Shown here one piece after another: positions 13,099 through 24,600 of a stretch of DNA of 64,000 nt (positions within the stretch are counted from its first letter, which is position 1; each line of letters opens with the position of its first letter). This DNA comes from Lepisosteus oculatus (taxonomy: Eukaryota; Chordata; Actinopteri; Semionotiformes; Lepisosteidae). Below the pieces are notes generated by a model. That model was not told the origin of the DNA. It worked only from the letters and a program-made list of their open reading frames with translations, and searched no databases. The translations under genes were made by a program, and so were the position numbers. Location: assembly GCF_040954835.1 (NCBI RefSeq), contig NC_090698.1, forward strand, positions 33,533,501 through 33,597,500. Reading direction: 5' to 3'.

Positions 13099-14160
13099 TT
13101 TGCATCAGGGTCAATGTTAGTGTTCACAGTTCAGTGAGAAAATGGTTCAGACTGTTTGGCCTGTCAGTGTAAGTCCTGAAATTCTTCTGGTTCTTCTCCT
13201 TTGATTCCAGAGTGGCAATACTGTACAATTTGTGGTGTGTGGTGACCAAAATTGTGCACAATATTCTAAAAAATAAAATAAATAAATAAAAATAAAACTT
13301 AATTGACTATATAACCTAACATTTTGATAGCCTTTTTACTGTTTCTCCTCATTGTATAGAAGATGTAAATCATGTGTCAATATACTGTAAGCACCTAATT
13401 CTTTTTCATACGTTGCCTCTTCTAGTTCAGACGTATTTTATACATCTTCCGCCAGGTGTCTGCTCACTCTTAGAACTTCATTTGCTGGTTCTGTAATTTT
13501 TGCTGATCCTCCTAGTTTGGAATCAACTAGTTTAATAACTGTACAAGAACCTAACTCATTGATATAAATTAAGAGAAGCACCGGTCTTAGTTTAGATCCC
13601 TACATTTCCCTGAATCTTTTATGACAAACTTTATCAAAAGCCTTCTGAAAATCTAAATGCACCATATAATTTGCACTGTCTGTATGCATTACTGTTCATG
13701 CTTATTCTAAGAACTCCAGCACATTTGTTAGAGAAGTCGTGCTTTTTCTGAATCCATGTTGACTATTCCCCCTAAGTTATTGTTTCCATAGGTGAATCCT
13801 CTAGTTTAGCTCTGAAAATTGTTTCCATAAACTTACATGTAATATAACTCATGCTTATTGGTCAATAATTACTCATTTCAGTATTTTTGCCTTTCTTATG
13901 CATTAGCCTTTCACTACATTAGCTATTCTTCAGTCTGTCGGTACCTGAGTGTCTGTTGGAAGATTTGCATTAATAACTTCTGAATAATATCTCTCATTTC
14001 CTTGAGTAAATTTGCTAATATATCATCAGGCCCTGATGATGTATTAGTTTTGAGTGCTTCTAGTACCCAAAATACATCTTTTCCATGTTTATATTATTTA
14101 ATATAGATTTTGCTCCTTCCACTGCCTGAGGCATTGTGTTGACTGCTTCTTTAGTAAAAA
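13099..14160 (-). repeat. LINE relic, reverse-transcriptase part
   Basis: Continuation of the LINE split by Tc1. On the minus strand, near 14060-14000, a GPDDILANLLKEM-like stretch is followed by decayed matches to CR1/L2-type RT blocks, including a FRKS-like motif near 13750 and a 'DFxKAFDKV'-like trace near 13650. Many stops. Confidence 0.6.
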
Positions 14161-14597
14161 CCTGAGCAAACACTAATATAAAACATCAGCTATTTTGCTT
14201 TCATTTCCTTGAAGTTTCTCATTTCTTTCCCAAATGCATTTTACTTCATTATATTACACAATAGTTATAATGATTAGTTACTTCTATTAAGAATGTTTCC
14301 CTGTAAAGTGCTTATATACCCTCTTTTCCTAAATAGATTAAGCTTAAGTTTAAGCTTATGTTGAAACCTGCTATCAGCATTTCTGGTTAGGTCTCTACCT
14401 ACTTTTCACAGTGGAATATTGTAATTTTGTCCTTCCTTCACTGCATGAATTCTTCTGACACATTCATTGGAAATAGTTGAAGGACTAAAATTGTCAAGCC
14501 TTACCATAAATTTTCAATTTACTTTAAGTTAGAACTTTGATTAATTAAGGCCATTTGATCTCTTGTCAGATCACTTCAGTGTGACTTTGGCCTTGTG

Positions 14598-14945
14598 CTT
14601 TATAATAATTGCTTACACTTATGTAGTGCTTTTCTGGACACTCCACTCAAAGCACTTTACGGGTAATGGGGACTCCCCTCCACCACCACCAATGTGCAGC
14701 ATCCACTTGGATGATGCGACGGCAACCATAGTACGCCAGAACGCTCACCACACATCAGCTATTAGTGGGGAGGAGAGCAGAGTAATGAAGCCAATTCATA
14801 GATGGGGATTATTAGGAGGCCATGATTGGTAAGGGCCAATGGGAAATTTGGCCAGGACACCGGGGTTACACCCCTACTCTTTTCCAGAAACGCCCTGGGA
14901 TTTTTAATGACCACAGAGAGTCAGGACCTCGGTTTTAACTTGATC
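14598..14945 (-). repeat. 5S-SINE copy lacking its 5S head
   Basis: Reverse-oriented body and tail of the SINE family at 2030-2605. It ends near 14945, before the 5S-derived promoter blocks, so it is 5' truncated as is usual for LINE-mobilised copies. Confidence 0.8.
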
Positions 14946-15500
14946 TGTGTAACCCTACTACATTATTCCAGATTTATTTTTAAAGCTACTTGGTTTTCAT
15001 GACCAATTTACAATGCGAGTGTTGCTTGAAAGAAACAAATGCAATTACACTAATTTGGTAATCTTTTCTTTTGTACCTGAACTGATTTAAGTTTTCCCAT
15101 AGCAAAGTGGGTGAATAATTATGCAATAAAGGATCTTCTGATTTTCTTAAAAAATGTTATTAATATTCTTACTGTACTAGAAGCATTTTGTAGCCTCTTA
15201 CGTTTGGAGCAGAATGTGTAGATGCTATATACAGTATATATCTAAAATATCTACCTCTTTACTATTACTTTATAGGGGTGGATGAAAATAATAATAACAA
15301 CAATAATAATAATATGTATATATAATAATATAGATATATAATAATGAATGATCAATATGTTTTCACTGTATCATACCTTGGCTTTTATCAAGCAGAAGAC
15401 TGCACTCTGGCAGCCACCCCCTTGAGAGTCTACACTGTTCTGCTCCAGCCACATCACAGCCCTGACCTGGTGCCCAGGTGCCAGGTGCCCAGTGTTTTCT
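14946..15500. other. Intergenic DNA with an AAT-rich microsatellite
   Basis: Nothing coding is visible. An AATAAT/ATATA-rich simple repeat occupies about 15283-15345. Confidence 0.6.
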
Positions 15501-15509
15501 TTGCTTGGA

Positions 15510-15605
15510 CATCACGAAGAAGGCTCCACAGCTGAAACGTTGTGTTTATTTTCTTCTCTTTTCGGCATGTAATAAACATTTACTTGATCATTTAGACTAT
15601 GCCAC
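15510..15605 (+). repeat. Penelope-like element terminal fragment
   Basis: Contains the GAAGAAGGCTCCACAGCTGAAACGTTGTG-type block followed by a pyrimidine run and an AATAAAC motif. The same block borders the GIY-YIG element at 49.1-49.9 kb and recurs at 50155 and 59672. Only a terminal fragment. Confidence 0.6.
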
Positions 15606-15609
15606 TATG

Positions 15610-16665
15610 CCACCCACTCACAGGGTAGACATTCAGTGTTTAAAGTTTGACTTGATTGTGAACATGAAATTTCTTTTATAAGACGTTTCTAAGATGAGTA
15701 AATGAGACTGCTGCTCATTTAGTGTCATGTTCAAGTCCATTGATTTCTGTATTTTTTTAGAACTTTCAATCTCAGTCTTTTCTGTTTGTCTAAATGTTCT
15801 GCTGCCCTGAGCATAACACTAGTCTGCCTGGTCTTCCTGTGCCTCAATCAGTCCCTGGCCCTACGATTCTGAGACCTATGATTCCTTGCTGCAACCTTTG
15901 CTAGGAATAAGCAGCTTTCTTATAAATGACAAGTGGTCTGAAATCATTTTTCCAGAACCCATGAACTGTAAATAACTGAAAAAAAATGGAAAATCTGTGT
16001 TCTTCTCAGTCTTTTCTGATGCTGTTATTTTCTTGTGATCAGTATCTATGTGTCCTGGTTGGACTTCACGTGTAGAAACTCCACATCTGTGAAGTGGCAA
16101 TCTCTTTTCGTTTTACGTTAGACCAGTACAACAATTACTTTTGCAGTAAATTTACAGTATTAGTGACCACAGCTTCAAATATATTGTAGATTTAACTTGT
16201 GCAAATTTACAATATAGCACAAACATGTTACAGTACCTTGGGTGCAGCCTCACAGAAGAATAATGTACAGTAGATCTTTGATATCCCCACAGCAACCATT
16301 ATTTTCAGTGTGTAGCCCAGTTTGACCTCACTGTGAATTGACTTCTTTTAAGAAATATTTTATTAACATCAGTACTACTTTACTTGCATGATGTTTTAAA
16401 TCCTCAAATATACAATGGTAAAGGTGGAAATTATAAAAAATAATATTGATTATATGAGATCACTTTCTCTTGGAATTACCAAATAGCCTTTGAGTACATT
16501 TTTATGGTGGGCTGTCAAAGAAGGTTAAGAAAATGAACTGTTTCTGTGGGCAACAACAGTATTGCTATATTGTAATACTGTATGTTTTTCTACGCTATGT
16601 TATAGTATTCTATACTATCAGGCAGAATAGTGATGTGGCAGATAGTGATGTTGCCCTAAAAACAC
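15610..16665. other. Intergenic DNA, nothing recognised
   Basis: No supported gene, RNA or named repeat. Confidence 0.5.
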
Positions 16666-16669
16666 TTTG

Positions 16670-16850
16670 AGGACTCTTTGGTCCCGGGTTTGACAGAATG
16701 AGCCTCTGTGTGGAGTCTGCATGTTCTCAATTGATTTCCTGTCAAGTTAATTGATGTTTCTATATTGTCCCTTTTGAGTGTGCTTTACATTGGACTGCCA
16801 TCCTATCCACCGAGTAGTCCTGCCTTGCACCAGGAATATGAAAACATTCC
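16670..16850 (-). repeat. Interspersed fish repeat fragment
   Basis: Carries the GTGTGGAGTCTGCATGTTCTC block, the reverse-strand form of the 'TTTGGACTGTG(G)GAG...GAACATGCA' repeat seen at 31755-32088 and 50400-50690. Confidence 0.55.
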
Positions 16851-17029
16851 ATTATTACAAAATGAAGAATAGTGGACCTTACCTTATAGTGGCCTTGTGT
16901 ATGCACACACTTCTGACACCAATTCAGTGCATTATAAAATGATGTTAGTTGCTGCCTGAGCCTCTAATGACAACTTGATAATCCTCTCTTCACTGAATTT
17001 GCAGTCTAGGAAAGCTTTATGTTTTTGGC

Positions 17030-17260
17030 CAGACAATTCAATTCAATTTAATTTATTTTTGTATAGCACCTTTTACAACAAGGTGGCCCCAAGGCACTTA
17101 ACAATGCAAGTGACCATACATTTTGTCAGTACAGAACAGAAGACCAGAAGACAATGGAGGAGAGGAACCAAAAACTCCTTAGTAAGCAGAAAAGGTCCAA
17201 GGAGGTCCAAGGTCAACTGGTTGCCCAACCCCTTTGGGCATGCTTACATTATATAATTAA
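17030..17260. repeat. Interspersed repeat with TTTATTTTTGTATAGC head
   Basis: Begins CAATTCAATTTAATTTATTTTTGTATAGCAC, a layout common in fish LINE/SINE 3' tails. The family is not identified. Confidence 0.45.
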
Positions 17261-17572
17261 AAAAAAGGAAATGAATGAGGGTATTAATCCATCCATCATG
17301 TCTTCTGTGTTTTAGTACTCCATGACATTTAGTACTCCTCCTAAACAATAGCTATATCCGCGATGTCCTTCTTGAATCCATGGCTGTGATGCGGCATCCA
17401 ACTCAGATGGTACCCAGCCCGCACACCATCCGGACATGTTGGGAGGAGAATAGGATAGTTTGGTCAGAACAGATGTATCTACCTGGTGGGCCAACACAGA
17501 GACACAGAATGGCATGTACTGCAGCACCAGTAGCCATGGTTGCAGCAGTCTGTAATGTAAGGTGCAAGTAGG

Positions 17573-17770
17573 CTAGGCTGAAGTAATAGTCTGGATTTGA
17601 ATACTGAGATTGATTTCCCGAATATGGGGTGGGAGACTGTTCCATAAGCTAGGGGCCCTGTAACTAAAGGCTTTACCGCCAACTGTTATTTTATCAGACA
17701 AAGATAAAAACCAACAATTGAAGGTCTGTTCTGTAAGATGGGTGGAGTAATAGCTATAAGAAGGTGTCAA
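17573..17770 (-). repeat. LINE relic, ORF2 C-terminus
   Basis: Minus-strand frame contains GGKAFSYRAPSLWNSLPPHI, the typical C-terminal signature of LINE ORF2 in fishes. About 65 codons remain open. Confidence 0.75.
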
Positions 17771-17774
17771 TCAC

Positions 17775-20085
17775 TCTACAGTTTGGACATGTTAAACTCT
17801 ACTTCTGTCATATGACTTTCAATAACCTTCCTAATAAAATACTATTTTTTTCTGTAGGTGACCTGATATGAAACTTTTCTCTATGGCAAAATGTCCTTGC
17901 CCAGCAGCCCTGAGTATCTCCTTAGTATAACTCTCAGTTGTATTTATTGCCATCTTTGTATAATCCTATACCTTTGGTCAATGATCTTTCTTCAGCTTCT
18001 TTCTTTGTAGTGGATTTTATGTAGTTAGATTTATGGCCAGGCCTCACAGAGGAAATGCATTTTGCATCATCTGTCCATCATCTGGGTCAGTACAGTATTC
18101 TGTCTTCCTACTGTTTATCTTCTCAAGCCATCTCCCAGCTCACTGATGCTACTTTGGGCTGTTATCTAACTATGACCACCACCTTCTGGGAGAACAACCA
18201 CAATCTGCCTAAAACACCACTCTTTCTCTGGATTGACAGAGGTGATAGGGGCCAGTTTGGTTTTCTATCTTTTGACTCCCCACTACTAACCTGGAAGAAC
18301 CCTAATGTATGACCAGTGTTTCTTCAAGTTTGCTTGGATAGGCAAACTTCACAATAAATGAGAACCAGCCTAAAATCCAACATGGTCACTGACTTCTCTT
18401 GCATTTCTGACACAGATGCAGTCTGGATCATGAATGAATAGAATATGAGCTCTGTTGTAGGAAGCTTTTGTCCTCCTCTAAGCAAGTTGAGGTACAGAAT
18501 GCAGTTCTCCCACTAAGCAACTCTATTATACTCTTAGGAACGAAGGACACTTGTGATTAGGATCTTCATGTGAGGGATTAATAGTGTAACTTCATGGAGA
18601 ACAAGTACAGGGCTTGATGGCACCCTCATGTGGTTTAAGGCAGAACTACAGGTCTCTGTTTCATTGCCAAAACCAAGCTCTTCAATGCATTGTATTGTAG
18701 CCCTAATGTCGTGTGGGTACATGTTACCCAGGTGAGCACCCCACTACCCATCTACAGTACACCCCACTTCACATCTACTATACACCTCACTCCTCTGCAC
18801 TACCCATCCACACAAATCCAGAACCATTCAATTCTTGTCCAGTTGTCATAAAATTGACAGTATTTGGGATGAGAAGGGTGTTGCTCACCTACTTAAATGT
18901 TGACTGTGAAACAGTGTGTGAAACTGAATGCCAGCCATCTGCACAAAGCTGAGTTAACTGCCTGCAGAATTAGGGTTTGCAACACTTTTCATTTAAGTAA
19001 TTTTCAAAAATCACATAAAAAATGTATACAATTATTTTGGAAAACAAGCAATGTGTTGGTGAATTCTCAAATATTATTCACATTCATTTTTAATCCCCTT
19101 GGTTATTAATATAAACATATTTGAAAAACCCACGAGTTAGTGCAAGGCTGAAAAGATGTACCAAATAAATCATTTCTTAAAGCCAGTGTTTTTTTATTTT
19201 TCTAAATTTATCTATTATGTAGATATACATTTCTCAAAAGATTATAAGAATTATATTTAAACATTTACTAGATAACAGATAAACCATTCCTGTAGCAATA
19301 TGGGAAAAACCCTTTGTAATACCTTTCTTCATGCTACATTAATTTCACAGTGCCATTGACAATATGATTTCTATCTTATGCCAATGAACAAGCATTTAAT
19401 TAAATGCTGTAGAGCAAAATACACTTATTGTGAAACACACAAATAAACTGATTTTTGCTTCTTAGATGTTAATTGATTTTTTAACTAAAGAGTTTCAAGG
19501 TACAAGGCCATTTAACATTGAACATAAATGATTAATCTCCTCTTGTGTGACATGCATTCTCTTTTAAATTAGTCTTAGGGAAATTACTGTGACTGTACCA
19601 GAGTGTAAGTGGCTTCTTCTCTTGCACAAACGACATGATCATGATGGTTTCCAAGATGGAGGGATTGCCAGTGAAATTTATATGTCAACACAACAGGATA
19701 TCAACACATCCTATGTTGCTGTCTTTGTGTGAATTGGCCTTTCTCTTATTTTTCACATGGTCCTTTCCTTCCATAATTTTGGAAATGCCAGTTCTGTGTC
19801 AGAAAAGGTTTAATATCACAGTCACACCTGTCAAATTGCAATAACTTTTTATTATGCCTTAAAGTAAATGCAGTATTAGAACATGTGTTCTCCTACTTAG
19901 CTTTAGAGTCTTAGCTTTATACTCTAAAGAAGGTACTGCTAGCACTCTCACCACCTTATGCTTGGTTAAGGTCAGACATATGGCATGCAAATGGGCAGTG
20001 ACCTTCACAAGTTTGTTCAAAAAGTATCTTTAAGATGCTGAATCTTACACATAGTGTAAACTACTTTAAGAAATTTAAAAATACT
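17775..20085. other. Intergenic DNA, nothing recognised
   Basis: Short open frames only. A hydrophobic stretch near 19708-19800 resembles a signal peptide but has no good splice donor of the right phase. Confidence 0.5.
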
Positions 20086-20089
20086 AGCA

Positions 20090-20700
20090 TAATGTCATCA
20101 CTTCCTAAAAGAGGACACAAGTGTATCTTGTCATCGCAGGCAGTGAGACAAGTGGTTTGGGTGGCAACCCTAAGTCCAAAGACAACAGTTGTTCTCAAAA
20201 ATATCCTGGCATCTTCAGGATGCAAAGTGTCGAAATCTTCCATTTTGTCATTTTTGGCCAAGTTGTAAGAAAAAAAGGCTCTTCTGTGGGAGAAACACAA
20301 AAAGAGACATCCTAAAAATACCAGAGTCATGTTAGATGACAAATGGTCATGGTCATCATCCCTTTGTTTGACATACTGTAAAAGGTGAAGCACATGCTGA
20401 TAATGCACTCGTTCACTATGGCAGCAGATGTTTTGGGAATATTATTAATCTATGGCACAGATGATCCCAGAGCATTTGTTAAGACTGATGAATTCTAGCA
20501 CTTACTATGATGTTTTGGTCAAAGATCCAGCTCCCTTTGTCAAGAAACTCAGTGAACCAAAGCATACTGTACATCAAAATGGACAAATAGAATGTCTGTG
20601 TGTTGCCACTGTCAGAATATCATTCTAACTGTCTCAGGCCAAGTTGATGAAGAGTTGAAGACATACCAGGTTCACTTTGAAATATCATTTACTGTTTTAT
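20090..20700 (+). pseudogene. Tc1-like transposase fossil
   Basis: Plus-strand reading from about 20095 gives a KRGHKCILSSQAVRQV-type stretch followed by an ASSGCKVSKSSI block, matching the paired-like DNA-binding region of Tc1 transposases ('S.RAVRQ...ASG.KVS..TI'). Farther on, an EPKHTVHQNGQI-like remnant near 20555 recalls the DNDPKHT block. Stops and frame changes throughout. A different and much older family than the two intact Tc1 copies. Confidence 0.55.
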
Positions 20701-20704
20701 ATTA

Positions 20705-21550
20705 ATCAATAATTTACAATTTCTAGAAAATAATACAATTTTGAAAACAAATAGTGAAGTTGAAAATAAACTGAAAAAACAATATGCCTTTCCTTTTACT
20801 CAAACATTATTTCTTGGGTCAGTGTCCATCTGCGTCAATACAGTAAGCAAAACGTTCACCACCCCTTCTTCATTTAACCCCAAGGCCAGAGAGACTCAAC
20901 AATCAGATGTTTCCTTTTTATAAATGTGATTCTTCTACTTAACAAGCAGTAGCCACAAGCCTTCATCATCTGTCATTCCAACAAGGTGGTCATGTCATAT
21001 GGTACACAGAATACATTTTCTCACCCCTTACTTGGTGTACAGAAATTGAGGCAACATCTTCATGACTGACGTTTCATTGCCTGTGGTGCCCAAAGATGAC
21101 AAGTGGGGGAGATTGTGAATCAGAAGAATCTTGTGCACATTTAATGGGTAGATAAACAGTATTTTGTACTTGAATTTGAACATTTATGAACATGGCTACC
21201 TCTGTGTTCAATTTAATTTAATGTTGCTGTAATGAATAGTAATTGGAGAACATGAGAAACTCATTTCTGTGAGTGAATGGCATAAGAAAGCAAAGATTGC
21301 AAGACTGGAAAGAGCAAGGTTGTCAAGACCCAATTTCACATAGTATTTTATATACTGTATATATTTTAAATATTTACCAAAGAGTTTTTAAATATTTAAC
21401 AGAGATTCTACCGCATATTACCCAGAAATCATAACTTGTAACATGCAATGTACTGTGAGAGCTCAAGAACATATAGTTGTACAAAGTAAATGTGGCCAAA
21501 ACCTATTTATAATGCTTCTTTTATAATAACTCATTTTAATGTTTCTTGGC
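20705..21550. other. DNA upstream of the CD274-like gene
   Basis: No promoter element or noncoding first exon could be fixed. Mammalian CD274 has a noncoding first exon, so the transcription start may lie upstream of this stretch. Confidence 0.4.
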
Positions 21551-21610
21551 AGGGGCCTTTGGTTCTGAAAAAAAAAAAACATTAAATGTGTGAGCAGAGC
21601 TCTGGACTCA
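21551..21610 (+). other. Possible splice acceptor and 5' leader of the CD274-like gene
   Basis: TTTCTTGGCAG at 21542-21552 is a fair acceptor placed just before the signal-peptide exon, as expected if a noncoding exon lies upstream. The leader contains an A12 run and an ATG at 21586 that is out of frame with the main start at 21611. Confidence 0.4.
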
Positions 21611-21668
21611 ATGGGGAGAAATGTGTTGATCGTTCTGCTCTTGATCAGATGTCCCTCCTTTTATACAG
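21611..21668 (+). CDS. cd274: CD274-like exon 1: signal peptide
   Basis: Starts ATG GGG AGA and encodes [19 protein letters not shown], a good signal peptide with an LIVLLLI core. It ends ACAG|GTATGT, a strong donor in phase 1. The last G joins CT of the IgV exon to give Ala before LFTV, matching the mature N-terminus of PD-L1/PD-L2. This fit chose the exon over weaker candidates nearer the IgV exon. The context at the ATG is modest (T at -3, G at +4). Confidence 0.85.
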
Positions 21669-24600
21669 GTATGTAAAGAAGCAAAGCTGTTCCACATGTG
21701 GCTGAAAAAGTACAACCAGTAAATGGAAGGATGGAAGACGTTGCTTCAAAGATGTTTTAATCTGTTTCAGATTCACTCCAGTTTGTGGCAGGGTGTTTAA
21801 GATAGTATTAAAGATGTTATCCCAAAATGTTAGTATTTTTACTTTTACCAGATTGCCTGTTTATATTCAGATGCTGTGCAATTAATTATTTAGAAATCAC
21901 GCATTTATTGGTCATAGAAAGCAGGACATTCAGTATTATTAAGGAGCGCTTGAGTCATATCTTCAGAAAATCATATACCACTGAAGAAACCAGGAGCTCC
22001 ATGGCATGAAATGAGCACCGGTGCCTGATGATCTCAAGCCCCCTTACCCCATTCAGCCAGGAGTATGCAACTTCCTAGGAGCTCACAATCACATCGGCCT
22101 AGTGGAACAGGCTTGACACAAACCAGCAAACTCCAGGTCATGCAGAATTGTCAGCACTCCTAATGTATCTGTAACGGCACTGTAGCCAAAAATGAGATTT
22201 GAGGGACCCTGTGCAAAAAAGCTAGATCTCACACGTTGAGCGAGAAAAAGGGAAAGAGAGCAACAGAGAAAAAGCCAGGTGTACTAAGCCAAATCAAGAA
22301 TAAAAAATCATAGTCTAGGTTCAGTCACAGGTGAGGAAGCCAGAAGATCAGAAGTTTTACGACAGTCAGGAGTTTCTCAAAAAAGTGAGGGTTGGGAGCT
22401 CCACTGGTGAAACCAATACTGAGCATTGTGGTGATGGTAGTGAGCCCTTAAGTATACTGGGATGCAGAAGGTGCAGTGAAGAGTGAGAGGTGCGATTGGA
22501 TGATTAGTTAATGCGTCTGCGTCTGCGTTTGCGGGAATTGGGAAGAACTGGTGCCTGATGGTCTTTGGTCATGAGAATGCGTCAGCATTTGCAGGAAAGG
22601 TCTGATATTTGATTATGTGTGGTCGTGAAAGTATCTCCCTGCTCTTCTTGTGCAGGAATGGAACAGGAAACTGCAGATATTCTATCAGACATTCAAAAGC
22701 AATTTAATTTAGTTCTTATTAACAATTCACTTTCCCAACACAATTTAGATGATCTCAATAGAAGACAAGTCACTGTTGTAAGAAAACCGGCTCAGGGATG
22801 CCAAATATGTAATCATAGCCAAAATGTAATGTAGTGGCTCTCTGAAGGCACCAGTTCTGTAGGGTTTGGGCATTTACTGAGACAATTATTAATTGTAGCA
22901 GTAAATCACAAAGTTGATTCTTTTGATGGCTTTAGAGTCCAACCATGGGACATAACTCAAACAACGCACACACACAGGTACTAATACACGAGGATACATT
23001 TATTAATACATAGAATATGCATATAAACCTAACAGATCTTATCGAGAGGGTTATCAGAATACAAAAGGTATATATTCAATCAGTTACAAAGTGTTACACA
23101 TATCAAGAGGACATACGTTCAGTATATCATTCATTTAGACCGTTTCATAAATGAACTTGGTTATAACTTCTACATTAGATACTCAAAACAAGTACATAAC
23201 TCTTAGGAATTAAATTGATATCAACTGGTTGGGATAACAATTGAATTCTCGAGCTGTAATGCATTGAAGTTGAATACTCATCCAATTTCTGGGGATTCAG
23301 ATCTCCTGCGGGCACAAAGAAACAGTTGCAGGCTGTTGCTGTCCAATCCGCGCTCTCTGGCTCTGTGCCAGGCTGTGCTGTACGGCTTGCTACGGTGCGC
23401 TGCAGATGCTCACTGACCGGCTAGTTAGTGTTGGCTTTAACTAGCAAAGTTTGCGCACAGGAGAAAAGATGACTGTGGGTCCCAGCATGTCAGGAAGAGG
23501 ACTGGTTCGTTCCTGGTGAAGAGCTAGTTCTGAATAGTGATTCAGCTTTCCACAGTTCCGACCTGTTTACGAGGCCTGCTGCTGGTGCTAACCTCGGGTG
23601 GATCCTATGGTTATTCTCTGGCAACCTCCGCTCTAGACTCTTAGAACAAAGGAAAGTTCTGGCACTCGGACACACAGTCTCAGGATGGTCAGGAGGTTCG
23701 CTGCGAGAATGTCCTGCCCTTGGGAGCCTTCTGCTCCTGGGCCGTCCTGCCCTGGAATTCTCCTTTGAATTCCCTTTAGAATTGTCCACAGAATCCTCCT
23801 GAATCCCTTCTGAATCTTACTGAATCTCCCAAGCTCTCTGTGTTGCCTGTTTTTACCTGGAGGAACTTCAGCTCATTCATTGGCTGAAAGTTCCATGGGC
23901 ATCAGAGTCCCACGTGAGTTACTCGGCCCTACCAGTCCCTGATTGGTTGATCAAGGTGAGATATGAGTCACTTACTCCTGACACTTAGTAATGCAGTCCA
24001 GATGTCCAACTGGCACTCCCTAGACAGATAGGCACCAATGGATGACCATTGATCATGATAGCCAGGCTTAGCTAAGTGCATCCCCCTTTGGGAGCTTGTT
24101 TCTTATCAAAAGAAAACATCTTAAATCAGCCTGCATGAATAGTTTCTCTGTGGCTGCACCACAGAGATGAACAGAGAAATGGGGCCTCATTTGGGAAAGC
24201 CCAGAACACTTAATTCTTTCTTATTATTAAGCCTCACTGCTACATATCCCCCCTTTTTGAAGGTCACGAGGTCCTGAAGCGTTGTTGCCTTCAAAACAAA
24301 ACAGAGTTAAGTGATATCCCTTGCCATTAGAACATTAATCTTAAATGTCTACATTACTCCTCGAGAATTCATACCGGAACCAGCATTGGGAACAAACAGG
24401 ATGAATAACATCTGGAGTATGTATAAACACGGTAGGAGACATTATCTCAGTCTAGGAATTACACATCAGGAAGTTCGCTGTCAATATCTAATACCTCTGT
24501 AGTAGATATTTGGGGAAAAGTCACTTCCTTTCTTTTGACATGCTACCTTTGACTCATTCGTGCTACCCTGAGTACATCTTGATGTGAGAGTACATCATTC

